A DNA stretch of 64,000 nucleotides from Tolypeutes matacus (Eukaryota > Chordata > Mammalia > Cingulata > Chlamyphoridae), in contig JAKSZT010053883.1 of NCBI GenBank assembly GCA_026826555.1, positions 33,125,161 through 33,189,160 on the forward strand, written 5' to 3'. The position numbers and the translations under genes were made by a program. The notes beneath the pieces are model-generated. The model searched no databases, had not been told where the DNA came from, and saw only the letters and a program-made list of their open reading frames with translations. Positions 25,767 through 37,848 of the stretch are shown one piece after another (position 1 is the first letter of the stretch; the number at the start of each line of letters is the position of its first letter).

Positions 25767-27038
25767 TTTTTTTTTTAAACTTTATTTTGTACATTTAATA
25801 ATTGAAAATATAAACAATTAAAAACTAAAAAGTAAACACAGATGAATAAATATATACGTTTCTCAATTAAATGTAATGGATACATATAATTTTTTTTTTT
25901 TTTTGAATCAAACAATATGTTACACAATATATTTGGTTCATAGTAATGCATTCATACAGTATTTGTCCTTTTGTGTCTGGCTTGCTTCACTCAACATAAT
26001 GTCCTCCAGGTTCATCCATGTTGCCATATGCTTTATGACTTCATTTCTTCTTACAGCTACATAATATTCCATCATGTGAATATACCACAGTTTGTTTATC
26101 CATTCATCTGTTGATGGACACCTGGGTTGTTTCCAACTTTTGGCAATGGTGAATAATGTTGCTATGAACATCGGTGTGCAGGTGTCTGTTCGTGTCACTG
26201 CTCTCAGTTCTTCTGGGTATATACCCAGTAGTGGTATTGCAGGGTCACGTGGCAAGCCTATATTCAACTTCTTTAGGAACTGCCAAACAGTCCTCCATAG
26301 TGGTTGTACCATCCTGCATTCCCACCAACAGTGAAGAAGTGTTCCTATCTCCCCACATCCTCTCCAACACTTGTAGTTCTCTGTCTTTTTAATAGTGGCC
26401 ATTCTGATAGGTGTGAAATGATATCTCATTGTAGTTTTGATTTGCATTTCCCTAATCATGAGTGATGTTGAGCATCTCTTCATGTGTTTTTTTGCCATTT
26501 GCATTTCTTCTTTGGAGAAATGTCCATTCAAGTCTTTCGCCCATTTTTAAATTGGGTCGTTTGTCTTTTTATTGTTGAGTTGTAACATCTCTTTATATAT
26601 CCTGGATATTAAATCCTTATCAGATATGTAATTTCCAAATGTTTTTTTCCCATTGAGTTGGCTGCCTTTTCACCCTTCTGACAAAGTCCTGTGAGGTGCA
26701 AAAGTGTTGAATTTTGAGGAGGTCCCATTTATCTACTTTTTCTTTTGTTGCACGTGCCTTGGGTGTAAGGTCCAAGAAACCACCACCTACTACAAGGTCT
26801 TGAAGATGTTTCCCTACATTTTCTTCTAGTAGTTTTATGGCCCTGGCTTTTACATTTAGATCTTTGATCCATTTTGACTTGATTCTTGTATAGGGGGTGA
26901 GATGGGGGTCCTCTTTCATTCTTTTGTTTATAGATATCCAGTTCTCCCAACACCATTTGTTGAAGAGACTGTTTTTTCCCATTAGCGTGGGCTTGGTAGG
27001 TTTGTCAAAAACCAGCTGACTGTATAGGTGAGGGTATA
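25767..27038 (-). mobile_element. 5'-truncated L1 (ORF2 C-terminus and 3' UTR)
   Basis: The minus strand codes for the cysteine-rich C-terminal part of ORF2p ([55 protein letters not shown]), then a 3' UTR and poly(A). TSD-like ends gcataaccctttt and gcatcaccctttt. Frames are broken between 26530 and 26620. Confidence 0.92.
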
Positions 27039-27051
27039 GCATCACCCTTTT

Positions 27052-27395
27052 GGAGCCACCGTTGTGCTCATGCAGGGGCCACGTTTCCCAGGCTGCTACA
27101 CCCAGCCATGAGCATGGCTGGGGTCCTGGTGTCAGCCTATCCTGCCTGGCGTGGGCTTCTCCTAACAGGCAACCTTGGCCAAGGACTGTGCTGCAGTCTG
27201 AAGCTCTTCCTACCCAATTCTTCCTTTGTCTCTCCTTATGCAGATGTCAGACCTATGTCACCTTCTGAAGGCTCTTCCTGCCTACTTCTACTACCTCCCC
27301 CTTTATCCTTCGCGGGCATTTCCCCAAGTAACCTTTTTACACACCTAATCCCATCTTAGTGTTTGCTTCTGGGGGGACTCAAACTAACACCCACT
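27052..27395 (+). repeat. LTR-like repeat fragment
   Basis: ctccccctttatccttcgcggg...cctaatcccatcttagtgtttgcttctggggggactcaaactaaca resembles the 3' end of an old LTR element. Family uncertain. Confidence 0.4.
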
Positions 27396-27889
27396 GTGTG
27401 CTGGACTCTCAACAATCCTGTGTCTTGTGGATGGTACTTGAGGTTGATAAAGCTGTTCATAGCTACTAACTCATTCCACTTAGGCAGGAGGCATGTGCAG
27501 TAACCCAGCCTCTGAGCACCTGGAAACAGAGCCCATCATGAAATGGCCATAAGCAGGAAGAGGGGCACCCAGGAGGAGACGCAAGGTAGCCCCTGCAGGC
27601 TTGCGGCACAGCTACCTGGCCTACGATCTGGCTCTGGCTAGAAATAGTACCAGAGAAGAGAAGGATGCAGGTGCCCTCAGCGCTGGACCAAAACATCCCT
27701 CAAAAGTTCCCTTTACTCTAATTCACGCTGCTCATTTGAAATTTGATGTCCCGAAGGAGCGCCCCCGCCCCCCCCCCAAGGAGGTGACCTTGGCAAGCAG
27801 TGGGGGTTATAGCCGCAGGATGCCTTGCATGAAAAAAAGCCCCCACCCCCATGCCTGCCCTTCTGGTGGAAATCCTCTGCATTTCTATA

Positions 27890-28075
27890 CAACTGCTGCT
27901 CAAAGTGTGGCCCAAGGAGTTGGCATCAAGATAATTGGGAGCTTCTAAGAAATGCAGAATCTGAGGGCCCACCTCTGACTTAGAATCTCCCTTTCTCAAG
28001 ATCCCCAGTAAAGTTCAAGAGGCTCACTACCCACTATGTCCTGCCTGGCCCCAGGTGATTGGTCCAACAGTGGAT
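27890..28075 (+). repeat. MER20-like DNA-transposon remnant
   Basis: gctcaaagtgtggcccaagg, agaaatgcagaatctgaggg and cccacctctgacttagaat follow the MER20 order. Confidence 0.65.
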
Positions 28076-28574
28076 GCTGCACTCAAAGGCAACCAGCCAG
28101 AGCTCTGCTCTTGAGGACTTGCACTGAGGTCCAGAGATTGTGATCAGCCATGAAGGGCACTTGAACTAAAAGCTCATGTGGGGTCTGGATGGGGTGGGGT
28201 GTTTGACCACATGCATCCTGGTGAGCAAGCAGAGTGTTGGGCTGCTGAGAAACCAGACAGTGTTGCATAAACACAGGGAAAAGAGGAGATGAGAGGCCCT
28301 GTAGGCATTTAACTTCAGAAAGAGATAGATACAGGGCAAAAATGAAAAGAAAAGGAAAAAGAAAATTTCCTAATATGCCTGGCTTGTTTTTGCTTTACTT
28401 CATTTCTACAAGAGTCACTGTACCCTTCTAAGAAAATTCCCACCCACACACTTTGACCTAAGCCTCTCTGAGTGGCTTTCTGCTTCTTGCAACCAAAGAG
28501 CTTTAACCAAGACATGCCCACTCTGCACAGGCACTGTGAAACCTTATAGACTTGTGCTTAAAAGCTTAGGTTTT

Positions 28575-28675
28575 AGGGGGTTGGATGTGGCTCAACTGGT
28601 TGGGCGTCCGTCTCCCATATGGAGGGACCCGGGTTCGATCCCTGGGACCTCCTGGTAAAAAATAAAAAATAAAAA
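28575..28675 (+). mobile_element. DAS-type SINE, short subtype (first of a same-site series)
   Basis: Head ggggttggatgtggctcaac, B box ggttcgatccc, (aaaat)n tail. Flanked by aaaagcttaggtttt at 28560-28574 and 28676-28690. Confidence 0.92.
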
Positions 28676-28690
28676 AAAAGCTTAGGTTTT

Positions 28691-29006
28691 TGGAAGCAGA
28701 TGTGGCTCAAGTGATTGAGCTCTGTCCTACCACATGGGAGGTCCCTGGTTCGGTTTTCGGTGCCTCCTAAAGAAGATGAGCAAGACAGGGAGCTGATGCA
28801 GCAAGATAATGCAATAAGAGACACAAGGAGGAAAACATAATGAGGGATACAACAAAGCAGGGAGTGTAGGTGGCTCAAGGGATTAGGCGCCTCCCTCCAG
28901 TTTGATTTCCAGTGCCTCCAAAAAGAAGACCAGCACACAACAAACAGACACAGCAAATGCAAACAACAATGAGGGGGTGGGGAGAAATAAATAAATAAGG
29001 AAAAAA
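28691..29006 (+). mobile_element. Dimeric DAS-type SINE (second of a same-site series)
   Basis: Two heads (tggaagcagatgtggctcaa; gggagtgtaggtggctcaag), each followed by agaagacgagca-type linkers, and a gggagaaataaataaataagg tail. Flanked by the same 15-bp sequence at 28676-28690 and 29007-29021. Confidence 0.9.
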
Positions 29007-29052
29007 AAAAGCTTAGGTTTTGAAATTAATACAACAACAAAAGCTTAGGTTT

Positions 29053-29160
29053 TGGAGTCAGCCCAACTGCTCCTTCTGTCCTGAATGACTTTGGGGGGAG
29101 TTACTTAACTGGCAGAGTCTCTGTTTGCTCATTTGTAAAATGGGTGTAATGAAAGTGTCC
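29053..29160 (+). repeat. MIR-type fragment
   Basis: gacttt...gttacttaactggcagagtctctgtttgctcatttgtaaaatggg, MIR core, broken by the L1 fragment that follows. Confidence 0.55.
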
Positions 29161-29435
29161 ACCTCATTGCCATCAGGGAAATGCAAATCCAAACAGTGAT
29201 GAGATAGGACTTCAGGCCCACAAAAATGGCTATAATCAAAAAGACAGATAATAACAAGTGTTGACAAGGATGTGGAGAATTTGGAACACTCAGGCAGTGT
29301 TGGTGGGAATATAAAACAGTGCATTCACTTTGGAAAACAGTCGGGCAGTTCCTCAAAATTTTAAAGTTACCATAAAACCCAGCAATTCCACTCCTAGGTA
29401 TATACCTGAGAGAGATGAAAGCCCATGTCTATTGA
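29160..29435 (+). repeat. L1 ORF2 C-terminal fragment (old)
   Basis: Matches the segment that encodes ...[12 protein letters not shown]... in the younger copies (caagtgttgacaaggatgtggag, agcaattccactcctaggtatatacc). Stops and gaps; no tail. Confidence 0.75.
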
Positions 29436-29653
29436 AGTCTTTCCCAGGTGGCTGGTACAGAAGTTGAAATGAAGGGCAAGAAGGTGCTCATAAGAAGGCT
29501 ACCTAATGGAGCCTGAATGACAGCAGCAGGGACAGGCAGGAAAGACTCTCAGAGAAATTTAGGAAGTAGAGTCAATAGGAGTTGGTGATTGAATTCAATG
29601 GTGAGGGAGGGAGAAAAAGACAGTCCCAGGTTTCTAGCTAAAGGTATTGGGTA

Positions 29654-29747
29654 GGGGACAGGTGTAGCTCAGTGATTAAGCACCTGCTTCCCATGCATGA
29701 GGTCCCAGGTTCAATCCCCCATACCTTCTAAAAAGGGGGGGGGGGGG
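29654..29747 (+). mobile_element. tRNA-derived SINE with poly(G) tail
   Basis: TSD aaggtattgggta / aaggtattgagta (29641-29653 and 29748-29760). Head ggggacaggtgtagctcagtg, B box ggttcaatccc. The tail is ctaaaaa followed by about 13 Gs instead of As. Confidence 0.85.
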
Positions 29748-29950
29748 AAGGTATTGAGTAGTTGGTGGTGCCTCTGTGTAAAATGGGGATCAGAAGGGAG
29801 GGAGCATGGCCAGAAAAAAGCTGGGTACACAAGCCCGGGGTTCCTCAATAGAGAGGCTGACGGCCACCATTTCTCACCTGAACCTTGAACCAGTGCAATA
29901 GCTTTTTTTGTTGCTCTCCAGTCACTTTTCAGACAGCAGCTAGAGTAGAC

Positions 29951-30169
29951 TTTTTTTTTTTTTTTTTTAGGTACTGGGGCCAGGGATTGAATCTGGGACC
30001 TTGTATGTAGGAAACTGGCGCTCAACCACTGAGCTACATCAGCTCTCCTGAGTTGTTTTTTTTTACCTGTTTTGCTTGTTTGTTTGTTTTTAGGAGGCAC
30101 TGGGCACCAAACCTGGGACCTCCCATGTGGCAAGCAGATGCTTAACCACTTGAGCCAAATCCATTCCCC
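29951..30169 (-). mobile_element. Dimeric tRNA-derived SINE
   Basis: Poly(T) start, two inverted heads (gggattgaatctgggacc; accaaacctgggacc) joined by a (gttt)n linker. TSD-like agagtagactttt / agattagactttt. Confidence 0.85.
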
Positions 30170-30214
30170 AGATTAGACTTTTAAAAAGTCTTTCCCCTGC
30201 TTAAAACCCTTCAA

Positions 30215-30485
30215 GTTGTATGAAATAACTAGAATATATAATTTCACAGAGACAGAAAGTACATTACAGGGTACCAGGGGCTGGGATGCAGGTGGGGAAC
30301 AGACAGTTAATGCTTAATGGGTACAGAGTTTCTGTTTGGGTGCTGGAAAATTTTTGGTAAAGGACTGCAAGCATAACATCATGAATGTAATTAGCACCAC
30401 TGAATTGTATGCTTGAAAGCTGTTAAAATGGGAACTGTTATGGTGTGTACATGTTACCACAATTTAAAAAACTAAACAAACAAAA
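30215..30485 (+). repeat. L1 3' end (old)
   Basis: gtaccaggggctgggatg, gaatgtaattagcaccactgaattgtatgc and aaatgggaactgtta are L1 3' UTR landmarks. Confidence 0.75.
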
Positions 30486-30504
30486 GAAAAACCTTCAAGG
30501 TTTC

Positions 30505-31010
30505 TCATGGCTTTTAAAATAAAATCCGGACGATTTAAAGTCCCTATCTGATCTAATTGATGTTCATCTCCCCTGTCGCACTCCACTCTACGCCTAGTTT
30601 ATGGTGCTTCGGCCACACTGCCCTTCTTTCTGTTCCTTGAACCCTTCCCATTTCAGGGCCTTTGCATTTGCTCACCCCCAGCTCTTCGCTGCCAGGTTCT
30701 TTCTCATTCCCTAGGTACCAGCATAAATGTCACCTTGCTCCTGAGGTCTTTCATGACTATCCTGTCTAAGGCACCATCCCCACACCTTCCTCTCCTAAAT
30801 TCCTTCATGGCACCTGTCATTCTCTGTCGATTCTAATGTCTGTCTTACCAGTCTGAAAGCTGTACCAAAAAAAAAAAAAAAAAAAAAAACGGCACCAAGT
30901 CAAGGAAACATGTCTCTTTTGCTCACCACTGTCTCCCCATTGCCTAGCACAATGCTTGGTATAGAGCAGTTGCTCAAAAAATTTTAGTTGAGGGAACAAA
31001 TAACAGTTTG
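30505..31010 (+). repeat. L2 fragment interrupted by a poly(A) tract
   Basis: L2 order: aaataaaatccggacgattt, cccatttcagggcctttgca, ccattgcctagcacaatgc. A run of about 23 As at 30867-30889 interrupts it. Confidence 0.65.
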
Positions 31011-31215
31011 AGTTTGTGAGTCGTCAACATTTAGGCAATGGAAGAAGTCACCAGAGAGAAGGAGGTCATATATTGCAACCCTGGGGAATGCCCACATTGA
31101 ATGGGCCAGTGAGAGAGACTAAGGAGAACCCCGCCAGGTGGGAACGGTTGCAGTGGTGCCAGCTGGATGGGACTTCACACCATTAATCCACCCGGGGGGT
31201 GGTTAAGATGGTGGA

Positions 31216-31400
31216 GGGAGGTGGCTGTGGCTCAATCAGTAGGGCTCCTGTTTACCATATGGGAGGCCTCGGGTTCGGTTCCCGGGGCCTCCTGGTGAAG
31301 GCAAGCCCGCCCGCACGGCGTGGTTGGCTGACCCGGCGAGCACAGGCAGCAAGGGGGGGATAAATGAATAAATAAATAAAATCTTTTTAAAAAAAAAAAA
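31216..31400 (+). mobile_element. DAS-type SINE, long subtype
   Basis: TSD aagatggtgga (31205-31215 and 31401-31411). Same structure as 1475-1665, with cacggcgtggttggctgacc and an (aaat)n-aaaatctt tail. Confidence 0.93.
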
Positions 31401-32016
31401 AAGATGGTGGAGACTTGGAGGGGCTCATTGCTGAAGGACATGGGGAAGGGGAGAGATGGAAGATCTCAGCGAGAGTGAGGAACCACGAGGCAAGGTCCTC
31501 AAGGAAGGAAGGAGGAAGGGTTGGGATCTGGGGCTCTAGTGGAAGGATTAGGCTGGGACAGAGAAGAGTGATCCCCTTATGGTTCCTCCCCAGGAGAAGA
31601 GGGAAAGAACAAAGGATGGAGGGGGGAGGTTCCAGAAAGTTGAGGTAGCTCTTGACCTCAACTCTGGGAGAATTGGAGGGGATGACAGTGCTGAGCATGA
31701 GGGCAGCTGAGCTGGGTAAAAGAGGGGTGCTTGATTCATATCTTATTTGCCTTTCTGGTGCATTTGGCACTGTTGACGGCTTCCTCCTTGAAATGCTTCC
31801 CTTCCTTGGCTTCTGTGAGTTTACTCACTTCTCTATTTAACAAATTTCAGTGTTTTCTGGTACCAGCCTCTGTGCTAAGTGCTAGGGATACAGTGAAGAC
31901 CAAAACAGACTCAGTCCCTGCCCTCCTGGAGCTTATGATGTACTGGGGGGACAGATAATCAAATAATCACACCATTTCCTGCTACTTCTCTAGTTGCCCC
32001 TTCTCAGCAACTTCTT

Positions 32017-32203
32017 TTTTTTTTTTTTTTTTTTAAGATTTTATTTATTCATTCATTTATCCCCCCCTTGCTGCTTGTGCTCGCTGGGTCAGCTAACCAC
32101 GCCGCACAGGCAGGCTTGCCTTCACCAGGAGGCCCCGGGAACCGAACCCAGGGCCTCCCATATGGTAAACGGGAGCCCTACTGATTGAGCCACAGCCGCT
32201 TCC
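32017..32203 (-). mobile_element. DAS-type SINE, long subtype
   Basis: Perfect 14-bp TSD ctcagcaacttctt (32003-32016 and 32204-32217). Poly(T), ttaagattttatttattcat, and an intact inverted tRNA-like head. Confidence 0.94.
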
Positions 32204-32307
32204 CTCAGCAACTTCTTTACAATTTGTTCTTTCTCTCTCCATCCTTTACATGTCTGTGGTTCTTATCGTTAGGTCCTGGGCTCTCCTCTCTCCTCATCTG
32301 ATTTCAC

Positions 32308-32486
32308 TGGTTCTTAGAGTGTGGTCCCCAGACCAGAAGCAGCATCATAATTCTCGCTAGAAATGAAATCCTCAGGCCCTACCCCAAACGGATCTACAGA
32401 ATCAGAAAGTCTGGGGGTGGGACCAAGCAAGCTGAGTTTTAAGAATCCCTCCAGGTGATTCTGACACAGCTAAAGTTTAGAACTAT
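32308..32486 (+). repeat. MER20 DNA-transposon copy
   Basis: ggttcttagagtgtggtccc to ccaggtgattctgacacagctaaagtttagaac, almost full length. Confidence 0.75.
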
Positions 32487-32789
32487 TGCCCCTTATCCTC
32501 TCCTTGGATGGTCTCTCCTCACTTGGCTTTGGTTTTGATGCCCAGGACTCCCAAATGTGCATCTATAGCCCAGACCACTCTCCTGAGCCCCAACGTACAT
32601 ACTCCCTGGATGAACCACAGGACAACCCAAATTCATGAAGCCCAAGCCTGAACTGATGATCTCTCCCCTACCCCTCCTCTGGTGTACCTGGCTTAGTGCC
32701 TCCAACACTACAGGGGTTCCCATTGGGCCCTGGTGATTACACTCAGATTCCTTGCCAAGGAGGCCTGCATGGTCCAACCTCTGTCATCT

Positions 32790-33625
32790 CCAGGCTTATT
32801 ACAAATCCCTCCTCCTCTGGCTTACTACCCTCCAGTCAGGCTGGCATCACCCTCCAGGACCTTTGCATGAGCTGTGTTCTTCCCTGGCTGGTGCCTTTTT
32901 CATTCTCCAGGTCTCAGCTCAAATATCTCTTTAGAGAGCCCTTCTCCAACCACCCTTCCCAGGTAGCTGCTTTTGTGAATCTCTATTCTCTGTGACATCC
33001 CGCTGATTATCTTCCCAGATGTGTGAAAACTATCACGTATTAACTTGTTTGTTTTGGGGTTTAGTCCTTTACAAGGGCAGGGGCCTGGAAGATCTGGTTC
33101 AAGCTTGCATCTTCCCGGTTCCTGGCATAGAGCTCAGTGGCCCTCCCATTCACCCAGTTGTCAAAACTGGAACATGGGCATCATCCTGTTTCTCCTCTCA
33201 CCCTACCTCCCCATCCAGCCAGTCACCAAATCATAGTTCCTACCTCCTACTGTTGGTCCCTCAACCTGGGTCTCCATTCTCTACACCTTACCTCCTAAAA
33301 TGCAAATCCAGTCCTGCCACTCTCTTGCTTAATCCCTTTGGTAACTCTTCATTGTTTGCAGGATAAACTTTCAAGGTCTTAACAAAGGCTTCAAAACCCC
33401 CTCGCTTTCTCCTAATCAACACCTACCCACCCCTTCCTCCCAGTCTACCTCCAGCCTTTCTGAAGTCTTCGGCTCAGTTGTTGCCTGCTCAAGAGAGCCT
33501 TCCCTCCCTTCTCCCTGTAGCTATATTGGAATTGCCTCCACCCCCCAGTACACTGGGGGTGCCAGGTCATGTCAGTCTTGTTCACCATTGTATCCCAGGT
33601 ATCAAGCACCAGGGGGGCATACTCG
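32790..33625 (+). repeat. L2 fragments in tandem
   Basis: caggacctttgcatgagctg, gaaaactatcacgtattaact and ggcatagagctcagtgg are one L2 copy. A second set follows from 33165 (acctcctaaaatgcaaatcc, cattgtttgcaggataaact, tgtatcccaggtatcaagca). Confidence 0.65.
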
Positions 33626-34689
33626 AGCATCCCCCACATCCCAACTCTTTCATCATGTAGGTAATGAGCTGAAGGAGAAGAGGGCAGTTTTGCAGGAATC
33701 TTAAAAGTGGAGGGATTTTGTTGTTTTGCAAAAGGGTGGAGGAGTCATAGTTTAAAAGCAGCAGTGGAGAAGGGCCATCAGGGAAGCAATATCAGAATTC
33801 AGGACTTTCTTAAGGTAGACGATTTAGTAGTAAGGTAGGCAGAGGAGAATGGATCGTGAGGATCAACAAAGCAGTGTGGCCCCAATGGGTGGACTTTGGA
33901 CTAAAGAGGTTTATGAGTTATCAACATATAAGTGATAGAGGAAATCAAGTAACACACTTAGTGTGCAGGATGTTGGGTCCCTGGGAGCTGCCATGGCTGG
34001 ATTGGAGACCTCAGGATCTGACTGGACGTGACCTGAAAGCCCTAACTGTGGCTAGTCGGGGCCAGCACATGAGCCACACTGTCCAGGGTGTGGCAGACAG
34101 GCTGTCCTAAATCCTGGCACTCCTGGAGCTGATACTGAGATAGGTGGGTCACAGAAGAATCCACTTATCTGAAAGGGCCTTGAATCCTCCCAGGGAGATA
34201 AGAGATAAAGTGGAGGCTGGGGCTTGTGCATTGCTGGTGGGAAGGGAAGCAACCCCACCCAAGCCCAAGCCCCCAGGCTCTTCCCCGGAGGCCTGCCACA
34301 TCCACTTTCCTCTGGTGCCACTGTCTCGGGCAGCTGGAATTCTTTTCCAAAAATGCAAAAGAGATCATATCACCAACCTTGCCCAGCTGAAATCCTGTTG
34401 GAGGTTTCCCATGGCTCTTGTCAGAGGAGCTGCAATAGTATTTTCCAAACTGAGGTGGTAAGGAGGATAATTTTGGGTGGGACATAGAGGAACATTGTTT
34501 TTCATTTTTGCTGGGTGTTAAAAAAATGACGTGTGCGTGTCAATCCTTTGATTTCATCAGTATTATTGCTTTGGACAAGGATACATTCACAAAGGGAGCC
34601 AATTTAAAGAAAAAAAATTAAGGAAATAATAGTAAAAGTTGAGCCCCATGAAGGGGGTACTCAAATGAATGACTTGGGAAATCAGGGCC

Positions 34690-35125
34690 CTCTTTGATCT
34701 CATCTGGGGCTCCCAGCCCCTCCCTCCCTGGCTCTAGCCACACTGGCCTTGCAGGTCCTTGAAGATGTCACATGCTCATCTGCCAGGAATGTTCTGTAAT
34801 GTTCTGCTCAGCCTCATCCGCACACCACTCCTCCCATTCTTTGCTAAGATAACAAGTCACCTCAGCCTTTAGATCTGGCTCTGTGACTCTGGGGAGGGGG
34901 AGTGCCTCATGGTCAGAGCCCCGCTCCCATTCCCCCTGCATGACACTCACACTTACTGCAGTTTGTGATGATGTATTTTATATGCCTGTGATTAAACCCA
35001 CATCCCCCCTGGAACGCAGGTTTCTTAAAGCTGGACTCGAGTCTTACTCACCACTGTATTCCCAGCACCTAGCACAGTGCCAGATGCATACTAAGCACTC
35101 ATTTGTTGAACGGTTGAATGAACCC
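34690..35125 (+). repeat. L2 fragment
   Basis: Ends ttcccagcacctagcacagtgcc...gcactcatttgttgaacggttgaatg, the L2 terminus. Confidence 0.65.
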
Positions 35126-36309
35126 AGTGACTGGTCATGCTGGGTCCTGCATCGGTCTCCAGCATGTTGACACCACTCAAGCTTGTGGCTGTCCCCGTGG
35201 AGTTAGGAATCACCTCAGCACTAGCTTTGAACCCAACACGAGGCTTGCGTTTTCCTTTTGTGCTGTGCCCTGCAAATTGTGTAGCTAGTCCTGAGCAGAG
35301 GGTTGAAGAAGTTAGGAAGTGAGGGCAGGGGCTCCATGAGCTTGGCTGAAAGGAAAAGGGGGATGGGCCAGCAGCCTCTCTCTACCTGGTGTTAGCTCTG
35401 CCACCTGGGGGGGGGGGGGGCCGGGGCGGGCAGCAGAGAACTGCAGGCAGGGTCAGGACTTCTGCCCCAGGTGTCTAAGGGCCTCTCGCCACCCCTCCCT
35501 GGCCAGGGGCTTGTGCTTTCTCCAGTCCCCTCCCCAGACTTCAGTGTTTGCTTTTCCACAGCCCCCTGCTGCCAGACCTTTGTCATTTAGGTCCAAAAGA
35601 TATATTTTTTTAATTTTGAAAATGTAAAATACAGAAAAGCATAGAGAGTAATGTAACAAACACTCATGGACTCATCACCCAGAAAAATCAACCGCTAACA
35701 TGTTTGTTTCAGAAATATTTTTTATATAAAATAAGTAGAACATCACAGATAAAGCTCAAGGCCTCTTTGTTCCTTTTCCCAGGCCAATTCCTCTCTCTCC
35801 CTCCAATCCCAGGGGCAGTTGTTATTATAAATTTGACATGTATCCTTCTAATCTATTTCTATGAACAAAACAATGTGACTAGAAAAGTATTTTTCCTAAG
35901 TGCTTGCATACTGCAGATAAACTTTTGCAACTTGTTTACTCACTCAACATTATATCAATACATACAGATCTGGTTCATTTATTTTAACCTCTCAATTGTC
36001 CTCTGTTGAAGAAACATGCCAGGATTTATTTTCCCATTGGTGGACATTGTGGATGCTCCTATTGTTCACTATTACGAACAGTGCTGCCCCAAACAACCTC
36101 GACAATGTGTCCTGGGGCACATTTGGGAAGGGCTTCTCTAGGGTAAAGTAGTTGCTGGGTTGTAGGGAATACAACTTTTCAAGATCTAGCCAACTGCCCT
36201 CTAGCTATAAGTTTCTATTTGTTCTCACCAACACTTGCTATCATCAGACTTTTAAATTTTTGCCTATCTGATGGTTGTGAAGTTCTAATTTGCATTGATA
36301 TGTCACTTT

Positions 36310-36362
36310 CTAGTTGCCTTGCCCTCCCCTCCCCTCCTCTCCCCTCTCCTCCCTTCCCTTCT
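36310..36362 (+). repeat. CT-rich simple repeat
   Basis: ccctcccctcccctcctctc-type polypyrimidine tract. Confidence 0.9.
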
Positions 36363-37227
36363 TGATATTTTTTTGGGTATTCTTGAATCTTTACACTTCC
36401 ATACGAATAAATCATTTTGCCTAGCTCCATGAAAAATCCTATTCTTTTTTTTTTCTTCTTAGTATAGTTTTGAAATAATAGATTTATTTGTAGGTGAACT
36501 GGTATCATTTTACACTGATTATTTCCATCCATGAACAAATGATATAGTCCATTTATTAGGTCTTTTTTTTTTTTTTTAACTTTATTTTGTACATTTAATA
36601 TTTGAAAATATAAACAATGATTAAAAAAGAAAACACAATTGAATAAAAACATTCATTTCTCAATTAAATATACTGGATACATATAAATTTTTTTAAAATC
36701 ATGCAATATGTTACACAATATATTTGGTTCATAGTAACACATTTATACAGTATTTGTCCTTTTGTGTCTGGCTTGCTTCGCTCAACATAATGTCCTCCAG
36801 GTTCATCCATGTTGCCATATGCTTTACGACTTCATTTCTTCTTACAGCTGCATAATATTCCATCGTGTGAATAGACCACAGTTTGTTTATCCATTCTTCT
36901 GTTGATGGACACCTGGGTTGTTTCCAATTTTTGGCAATGGTGAATAATGTAGCTATGAACATCGGTGTTCAGATGTCTGTTTGTGTCACCGCTCTCAGTT
37001 CTTCTGGGTATATACCCAGTAGTGGTATTGCTGGGTCCCGTGGCAAGTCTATATTCAACTTCTTTAGGAACTGCCAAACAGTCCTCCACAGTGGCTGTAC
37101 CATTCTGCATTCCCACCAACAGTGAATAAGTGTTCTTATCTCTCCACCTCCTCTGAAACACTTATAGTTCTCTGTCTTTTTAATAGTGGCGGTTTTGATA
37201 GGGTGAAATGATATCTCATTGTATTTT

Positions 37228-37398
37228 TTTTTTCTTTTATTTATTAAAAAAAAAAAAAGAAAAGAGGGCTGACTTTCAATAGATCGCAGCGAGGGAGCTG
37301 CTCTGCTACATACGAAACCCCGACCCAGAAGCAAGTCGTCTACGAGTGGTTTAGCACCAGGTTCCCCACGAACGGGCCCCTTTCCGGCCGCGCCCCCT
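37228..37398 (-). pseudogene. Retroposed 28S rRNA 3'-terminal fragment inside an L1
   Basis: Between 17-bp TSDs (atatctcattgtatttt at 37211-37227 and 37399-37415). On the minus strand, 37264-37397 reads the 28S rRNA 3' region (cggccggaaaggggcccgtt, ccactcgtagacgacttgct, tctattgaaagtcagccctc), stopping about 16 nt short of the mature end. A T-run and an A-rich tail follow. It is dead DNA: 134 bp of the roughly 5-kb rRNA, with substitutions. Confidence 0.93.
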
Positions 37399-37848
37399 AT
37401 ATCTCATTGTATTTTGATTTGCATTTCCCTAATTGCTAGTGATGTTGAGCATTTCTTCATGTGTTTTTTTGCCATTTGTATTTCTTCTTTGGACAAATGT
37501 CTATTCAAGTCTTTTGCCCATTTTTTAATTGGGTCATTTGTCTTTTTATTGTTGAATTGTAACATTTCTTTATATATCCTGGATATTAAACCCTTATTGG
37601 ACATGTGATTTCCAAATATTTTCTCCCTTTGAGTCAGCTGCCTTTTCACCCTTTTGACAAAGTCCTGTGGATGCAAAAATGTTTAATTTTGAGGAGGTCC
37701 TATTTATCTTTTTTCTTTTGTTGCACGTGCTTTGGGTGTAAGGTCCAAGAAACCACCACCTACTACAAGCTCTTGAAGATGTTACCCTACATTTTCTTCT
37801 AGTAGTTTTATGGTCCTGGCTTTTATATCTAGGTCTTTGATCCATTTT

